A DNA stretch of 7,065 nt, from NCBI GenBank assembly GCA_902796115.1, contig CADBNX010000089.1, forward strand, positions 1 through 7,065, written 5' to 3'. The notes under the pieces were generated by a model. That model was not told where the DNA came from and did no database searches. It saw only the letters and a list, made by a program, of their open reading frames with translations. Each line of letters opens with the position of its first letter. Within the stretch, counting starts at the first letter, position 1. Position numbers and translations under genes: made by a program. This DNA comes from an uncultured Eubacteriales bacterium (GTDB lineage Bacteria; Bacillota; Clostridia; Christensenellales; Aristaeellaceae). This document shows, piece by piece, positions 1 to 4,360 of this stretch.

Positions 1-429
1 CCCCGCATTACCGATACGGAGCTCGCCGCAAAAGCCGCGGAAGCGATGCTTCATTCCTATTCTCCTTATTCGCACTACGCGGTCGGTGCCTGTCTGCTTT
101 GTGATGACGGAAGCATCTACACCGGCTGCAATGTCGAAAACGCCTCTTACGGCGCTTCCATGTGCGCTGAAAGAACGGCCGTTTTCAAGGCTGTCAGCGA
201 GGGACACAGGGTTTTTACCGCCATTGCCATTGCAGCGCACGGCTCGATGCCCTGGCCGTGCGGGATCTGCCGCCAGGTACTCTATGAGTTTTCTCCCGAC
301 ATGCGTGTGATCGTAACAAGTGACGGAGAGATTCAGGAAGCACTGCTCTCCGATCTGCTTGTACACGGTTTCGGACCCGCTGATCTGAGGGCTTCGGACA
401 ATGGTACAAAAGGAGGAAACAAGATATGA
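1..429 (+). CDS. cdd: Cytidine deaminase, 5' end outside window
   Basis: Cytidine deaminase, a cytosolic zinc enzyme that hydrolyses cytidine and deoxycytidine to uridine and deoxyuridine in pyrimidine salvage. The frame is open from base 1, and the first codons read PRITDTELAAKAAEAM, the N-terminal helix expected before the SPYSHYAVGA substrate-binding segment. The true start is therefore probably only a few codons upstream. The ATG at 46 would remove that helix and is rejected. The active site is intact: CNVENASYG, then CAE (zinc Cys at 163-165, proton-shuttle Glu at 169-171), then PCGIC (zinc Cys at 259-261 and 268-270). The three-Cys zinc site marks the small tetrameric class, and 142 visible codons fit its usual 130-140 residues. 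The C-terminal segment reads LLVHGFGPADL where many relatives have LLPxAFGPxDL, a mild divergence. The stop overlaps the era start by 4 bases, implying translational coupling. Confidence 0.96.
   Translation, partial: PRITDTELAAKAAEAMLHSYSPYSHYAVGACLLCDDGSIYTGCNVENASYGASMCAERTAVFKAVSEGHRVFTAIAIAAHGSMPWPCGICRQVLYEFSPDMRVIVTSDGEIQEALLSDLLVHGFGPADLRASDNGTKGGNKI
411..416 (+). promoter_or_regulatory. Ribosome binding site of era
   Basis: AGGAGG, a full match to the Shine-Dalgarno core, lies inside the 3' end of cdd with 9 bases before the era ATG at 426. It fixes the era start and shows that era is translated from the cdd message. Confidence 0.85.
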
Positions 430-1313
430 CGCAACAAACGTTTCGATCCGGCTTTGTGACGATCGTCGGACGGCCGAACGTAGGTAAATCGACCCTCATG
501 AACGCGCTTGTCGGAGAGAAGATCGCGATCGTCTCCAACCGGCCGCAGACTACCCGCAACCGCGTAACCGGCATCCTGAACACGGAAGGCTGCCAGATCG
601 TTTTTGTGGATACACCGGGCATGCATACCCCTCGCAGCAAGCTCGGCGAACTCATGATGCAGACGGTACAGGAATCGCTGTCCGGCATGGACGTGCTTCT
701 TGTACTGCTGGATGCCTCCCATGTTGCCGGACCGGATATCAGGCTTGCGGAAGAGATGTCCGAAAAAAAAGTCCGCAAATTCCTTCTGCTCACGAAAACA
801 GATCTGATCGAACCGAAAAATCTGCTCCCCCTGATTGACAGGCTCAGTCCGTTTCCCTATGAGGAAATCATTCCCGTAAGCGCCAAAACGGGCGATGGCC
901 TTGAAACGCTCAAGCGCAGCCTCGCCGCATCCCTGCCTGCGGGACCGAAGTATTTTCCCGATGATATGATCACCGATCAGCCGGAACGCGTACTTTGCTG
1001 CGAAATCATCCGTGAAAAGGCCCTTCGCAATCTCCGCGATGAAGTGCCGCACGGCATCGGTGTTGAAATGCTCTCTTTCACTGCCGGCGAAAACCTGATC
1101 ACCGTTTCGGCCACCATATACTGTGAACGTGCTTCACACAAGGGCATTATCATCGGAAAAAACGGCGCTATGCTCAAAATCATCGGTTCGGAAGCGAGAA
1201 AAGATATCGAGGAACTGCTTGGCGGGCATGTCAACCTGCAGTTATGGGTCAAAGTCAGACCGGACTGGCGCAACAACCTCTCGGATCTGAAAAACCTCGG
1301 ATATACCGAATAA
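426..1313 (+). CDS. era: GTPase Era
   Basis: Era is an essential GTPase that binds the 3' end of 16S rRNA and acts in maturation of the 30S ribosomal subunit in the cytoplasm. The 295 residues match the family's usual length of about 300. The N-terminal G domain shows G1 GRPNVGKST (15-23), a G2/switch region with RPQTTRNRVTGI (39-50), G3 DTPG (62-65) and G5 SAK (152-154). The C-terminal KH RNA-binding domain (about 200-280) contains the GxxG loop as GKNG (244-247) after the typical ERxSHKGIIIG stretch, and the protein ends with the conserved VKVRPDWRNNLSDLKNLGY. One oddity is the G4 base-recognition motif, TKTD (123-126), where Era normally has NKxD. Threonine at this position occurs in other GTPases such as EngB, so activity is probably kept. 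The gene starts at an ATGA overlap with cdd, the conserved Bacillota order, but is followed by a PBP rather than recO. Confidence 0.97.
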   Translation: MTQQTFRSGFVTIVGRPNVGKSTLMNALVGEKIAIVSNRPQTTRNRVTGILNTEGCQIVFVDTPGMHTPRSKLGELMMQTVQESLSGMDVLLVLLDASHVAGPDIRLAEEMSEKKVRKFLLLTKTDLIEPKNLLPLIDRLSPFPYEEIIPVSAKTGDGLETLKRSLAASLPAGPKYFPDDMITDQPERVLCCEIIREKALRNLRDEVPHGIGVEMLSFTAGENLITVSATIYCERASHKGIIIGKNGAMLKIIGSEARKDIEELLGGHVNLQLWVKVRPDWRNNLSDLKNLGYTE

Positions 1314-1332
1314 CGTTTTTTGCTTTCCGTCC

Positions 1333-1337
1333 GGAGG
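1333..1337 (+). promoter_or_regulatory. Ribosome binding site of the class A PBP
   Basis: GGAGG with 6 bases to the ATG at 1344. It decides the start: an in-frame TTG at 1320 would add eight residues but lies upstream of this site and has no Shine-Dalgarno of its own, only the era stop region. No promoter or terminator is evident in the 30 bases between era and this gene. Confidence 0.75.
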
Positions 1338-1343
1338 ATTCTT

Positions 1344-4037
1344 ATGCTGAAACCAGACCGGTTCTTCAAAAAGCGCACGGAGAAACCTTCCTTTATTCTT
1401 TCCGTGCTCATCAACACCTTCCGCACACTGATGATCCTGATTCTGGCTGTTTCCCTGGCCGGGGTCGGGGCTGTCATCGGCATTGCCCGTGCTTATGTGG
1501 ATACGGCACCTTCGCTGGATCTGGCCGCCATCGACGACCAGGCACAGACTTCTTTCATCTATGATTCCTCCTATCAGCTGATTACGGAATACAAAGGCAC
1601 GGAAAACCGCATCATGGTGCCGATCACGACCATGCCCAGGTATCTTCAGGACGCATTTGTCGCGGTTGAAGACGCCCGCTTTTATACGCATAACGGCATC
1701 GATATCAAACGCATTATCGGTTCCTTTATCGCCAATTCACTCACAGGCTCGCAGCAGGGCGGCTCCACGATCACCCAGCAGCTGATCAAAAACACGCTCC
1801 TCTCCAGTGAAAAATCCTATAAGCGCAAGATCCAGGAAGCGTATCTTGCCATGCAGCTGGAAACGCAGTATACCAAGGATCAGATACTTGAGTGCTATCT
1901 GAACACCATCTACCTCGGCGAGGACTACTACGGGGTCAAAACCGCCGCTTACGGGTATTTCGGCAAAGACAGCCTCTCCTCCCTGACGCTGCGCGAGTGC
2001 GCCATCCTGGCCGGTGTATGCAACAGCCCATACTATTACAATCCCAGACGGAACTATTATCTGCGGCAGAGCGACACGGTGGATTACCGTTCCATAACCG
2101 ATAACCGCACCGATTACGTGCTTCGCTGCATGTACGAAAACCAGTTTATCACCCGGGACGAATACCAAAACGCACTGAATCCGGAAACCGCGTCTGTTCT
2201 GGAAACTTCCCCGGAAAGCAAGCAGCTCTACCAGTATCCGCATTATGTCGAATACGCCATCAAGGACGTTATCCAGACCCTGCTCAAAATGAACGGACTG
2301 GAAAACACATCTGCGAACCGCACCAAAATGGATCAGGAGCTGCGGACCGGCGGATATCACGTATACCTTGCCATCGATACACAGATTCAGCAGATTCTGG
2401 AAGATACACTGTATAACTGGACGGATTATCCTGCCCTGCGCGACGCATCAGACAGTGTTTACCGTGCCAAAAAATCAGACGGCACCTTTGAAGAGATTAT
2501 TCAGCCGCAGGCCGCCGCCGCAGTATTGGATTACCGTACAGGTGAAATCAAAGCCATCGTCGGCAGCCGTACACGTCCTGTCATTCGTAAGACCCTGAAC
2601 CGGGCAACGGACATGAATATGCCGGTCGGTTCAGCCATCAAACCCATCGGTGTGTATGCGCCGGCCATTGAGAACGGAGCCGGCGGAGGAAGCGTACTGT
2701 ATAATATGCCCGTTCCTGTCACCGGTTGGACAGATTCCTCGGGTCATGATACCTGGCCCACCAACTACGGCGGTTCTTCTTACCGCGGACCTGAAACCCT
2801 GCGCACGGCGCTGATCAAATCCGATAATACGGCCGCGGCATACTGCGCCATGAATTATGTCGGAGTGGAAAGAGCCGCCGCCGCCTTGCTGCAGCTCGGC
2901 GTAAGCGAAAACCATATCAACAGGACGCCGTTCGGAATCACCCTGGGTTCCTCCGGCATTACTCCCCTGGAAATGAGCGTCGCCTTCGGCGTACTCGGCA
3001 ACGGCGGCGTGTACCAGCAGCCGCTCAGTTTTCTCGCCATCACGGACGCGAACAACAACGTACTCTACGACGCGCACCTGAATCAGGAACGCCGCCAGGT
3101 GTTCAAACCGTCCACCGCATGGCTCACCGTGGATATCCTGAAGGACGCGGTTTCTTCCGGAACCGGCACGAACGCGAAAATTTCCGGCCAGACCGTTGCC
3201 GGCAAAACCGGCACCAATTCGGAGCAGCGCGGCGTGTTTTTCGCGGGCCTTACCGGATGGTACGCAGGGGCTGTCTGGATCGGGCACGATAATTATAAGC
3301 CGCTCTCCTCAAAAACCACGGGCGGAAGTGCCGCGGCAAAGCTTTGGGGCGCGTTCATGAAAACCATCCACAGCGAGAAGAATCTCTCCAACCGGGATAT
3401 TCTGGAGGGCAATGCCGCGCAGTACGGGCTCGTACAGGTTACCACCTGCGCGGTGTCCGGACAGCTTGCCACGGACGCGTGCCGGCATGACGAAATGGGA
3501 TACGGGACGGTAACCGACTGGTGGCCAAGGGAAAGCGTCCCTGCGGTATCCTGCCAGATGCATTACACGCTTGAACTTTGTGCAGAATCAAACATGCTCG
3601 CTGGTGATTCCTGTCCGAACCGCAGGCAGCAGTCCGTTATTCTGCTCCCGCCCGGGCACCCGCTTTCCCGTTTCATCGGAACCTCCTACCAGGATACGCT
3701 GACGGATTACCTGGGCCGCTTTTGCCAGGTCCGTCTGACGGAAGACGCCGCTGCCAATGCAGCACTCCTGTCCGCATACACCTGCACGAGACATGCCGCG
3801 TATCAGCAGAACATTCCCGCCAATGCGGCAAGCGAGTCCATGCTTCGTGACGCTCAGCTGCTCATCACAAGCGCCAGAGCGCAGCTTTCGGCGCTGGATC
3901 CCGCTTCTTCGGGCTATGCTTCTCTTTCCTACGCCATTGGCAATCTTGAAAACTGTATCTCGTCCGTGCCGGACACCTCTTCCCTGATCCAGGCCATGAG
4001 TATGCTGACACAGGCAATGGGCAGCGCGCGGCAGTGA
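1344..4037 (+). CDS. Bifunctional class A penicillin-binding protein (PBP1A-like)
   Basis: A membrane-anchored peptidoglycan synthase that polymerises lipid II glycan strands (GT51 glycosyltransferase) and cross-links stem peptides (penicillin-sensitive transpeptidase) outside the membrane. From the ATG at 1344 it is 897 residues. A short basic cytoplasmic tail is followed by one membrane helix (about 26-48). GT51 motifs are EDARFYTHNG with catalytic Glu109, GGSTITQQL (139-147), RKIQE (161-165) and ILECYLN (181-187). Transpeptidase motifs are SAIK with nucleophile Ser430 and Lys433, SDN (493-495) and KTG (621-623). Both active sites are intact. The C-terminal part carries two C-x10-C elements (Cys702/Cys713 and Cys746/Cys757), common in Bacillota PBP1A, then a tail of about 140 residues with no clear family. 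Bacillus ponA, pbpD, pbpF and pbpG are all class A, and I cannot tell which is the orthologue, so no symbol is given. It lies 30 bases after era and is probably co-transcribed with it. Confidence 0.95.
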   Translation: MLKPDRFFKKRTEKPSFILSVLINTFRTLMILILAVSLAGVGAVIGIARAYVDTAPSLDLAAIDDQAQTSFIYDSSYQLITEYKGTENRIMVPITTMPRYLQDAFVAVEDARFYTHNGIDIKRIIGSFIANSLTGSQQGGSTITQQLIKNTLLSSEKSYKRKIQEAYLAMQLETQYTKDQILECYLNTIYLGEDYYGVKTAAYGYFGKDSLSSLTLRECAILAGVCNSPYYYNPRRNYYLRQSDTVDYRSITDNRTDYVLRCMYENQFITRDEYQNALNPETASVLETSPESKQLYQYPHYVEYAIKDVIQTLLKMNGLENTSANRTKMDQELRTGGYHVYLAIDTQIQQILEDTLYNWTDYPALRDASDSVYRAKKSDGTFEEIIQPQAAAAVLDYRTGEIKAIVGSRTRPVIRKTLNRATDMNMPVGSAIKPIGVYAPAIENGAGGGSVLYNMPVPVTGWTDSSGHDTWPTNYGGSSYRGPETLRTALIKSDNTAAAYCAMNYVGVERAAAALLQLGVSENHINRTPFGITLGSSGITPLEMSVAFGVLGNGGVYQQPLSFLAITDANNNVLYDAHLNQERRQVFKPSTAWLTVDILKDAVSSGTGTNAKISGQTVAGKTGTNSEQRGVFFAGLTGWYAGAVWIGHDNYKPLSSKTTGGSAAAKLWGAFMKTIHSEKNLSNRDILEGNAAQYGLVQVTTCAVSGQLATDACRHDEMGYGTVTDWWPRESVPAVSCQMHYTLELCAESNMLAGDSCPNRRQQSVILLPPGHPLSRFIGTSYQDTLTDYLGRFCQVRLTEDAAANAALLSAYTCTRHAAYQQNIPANAASESMLRDAQLLITSARAQLSALDPASSGYASLSYAIGNLENCISSVPDTSSLIQAMSMLTQAMGSARQ

Positions 4038-4092
4038 AACGCCGATATGATCCTTTGCGCATCCGGCATCGCCTGCATACAGGATTTCATTC

Positions 4093-4121
4093 TTGATGAT
4101 TTGCGGAAAATCTGATAAAAT
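4093..4121 (+). promoter_or_regulatory. Sigma-A-type promoter with extended -10, for the M16C gene
   Basis: TTGATG (4093-4098, four of six to the -35 consensus), a 17-base spacer and TAAAAT (4116-4121, five of six to the -10 consensus), with TG at 4113-4114 forming an extended -10. Transcription would begin near 4128-4130, giving a leader of about 230 nt. This is a sequence match only; the start site is inferred. Confidence 0.6.
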
Positions 4122-4130
4122 CATTATCAG
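4096..4130. repeat. Two overlapping 7-bp dyads across the promoter
   Basis: The first dyad is ATGATTT (4096-4102) with AAATCAT (4118-4124), both arms perfect. The second is CTGATAA (4112-4118) with TTATCAG (4124-4130), also perfect, with a 5-base spacer. Together they cover the spacer, the -10 element and the likely start site, the position expected of a repressor operator. The stretch is AT-rich, so chance is possible, and no regulator gene is in view. Confidence 0.4.
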
Positions 4131-4161
4131 CGTATACCTGATGACTCGGTAACGCAGTGCA

Positions 4162-4192
4162 GCTCAGCCATTCTGATTTCCTGCTGCTGAGC
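4162..4192 (+). promoter_or_regulatory. Alternative hairpin competing with the 4186-4222 stem
   Basis: GCTCAGC (4162-4168) is perfectly complementary to GCTGAGC (4186-4192) across a 17-base loop. The second arm is the same segment that forms the 5' foot of the 14-bp hairpin, so the two cannot form together. A further 6-bp pairing, GTCTGC (4221-4226) with GCAGAC (4253-4258), touches the 3' foot of that hairpin. The arrangement resembles a switch, but this short stem is weaker than its rival. Confidence 0.35.
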
Positions 4193-4222
4193 GGAAATGA
4201 ACCATATGCATTTTTGCTCAGT
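4186..4222 (+). promoter_or_regulatory. Long hairpin in the M16C gene leader
   Basis: Bases 4186-4199 pair with 4209-4222 without mismatch in RNA: 14 pairs, of which three are G-U (4186/4222, 4193/4215, 4194/4214), closing a 9-base loop (4200-4208). No U-tract follows, so it is not a standard intrinsic terminator. It lies inside the inferred transcript, about 140 bases before the start codon. Plausible roles are mRNA protection, processing, or one state of a regulatory switch. Confidence 0.55.
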
Positions 4223-4345
4223 CTGCTGAAACACTTCCTCACGTCTTCACCCGCAGACAAGCTGGCATCAACTGACAGACAGCATCGAAGGGCAAGAATT
4301 CTGAGGACGAAAACATGATTTGGGGCTGAACAGATCCGGAAAAAC

Positions 4346-4351
4346 AGGAGG
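4346..4351 (+). promoter_or_regulatory. Ribosome binding site of the M16C peptidase gene
   Basis: AGGAGG with 9 bases before the ATG at 4361. An in-frame stop at 4316-4318 and the signal-peptide-like residues beginning MKK confirm this start. Confidence 0.85.
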
Positions 4352-4360
4352 AGTTTACAG

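Larger units (their letters stand above)
4038..4360. other. Non-coding intergenic region with promoter and structured leader
   Basis: This 323-base gap separates the PBP from the M16C peptidase gene. No open frame here has both a plausible length and a ribosome binding site. Its first 55 bases hold no canonical intrinsic terminator. There is only a weak imperfect stem, ATGATCCT (4047-4054) with AGGAT and CAT (4081-4090, two-base bulge), followed by a poor T-rich stretch. The middle has a good sigma-A promoter with overlapping dyads. The remaining roughly 230 bases would form a long 5' leader with several inverted repeats, ending in a strong ribosome binding site. I do not recognise a known riboswitch class in it. 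Confidence 0.7.

Noticed and set aside
46..48. ATG at 46 as the cdd start
   Set aside because: The same frame is open to base 1 and encodes the expected N-terminal helix of cytidine deaminase, so this Met is internal.
1320..1343. TTG start for the PBP, eight codons upstream
   Set aside because: GGAGG at 1333-1337 lies between it and the ATG at 1344, with ideal spacing for the ATG; the TTG has no ribosome site and lies 6 bases after the era stop.
4047..4096. Possible intrinsic terminator after the PBP
   Set aside because: The stem is short, bulged and has a 26-base loop, and the following bases are only loosely T-rich; it does not meet the usual hairpin-plus-U-tract form.
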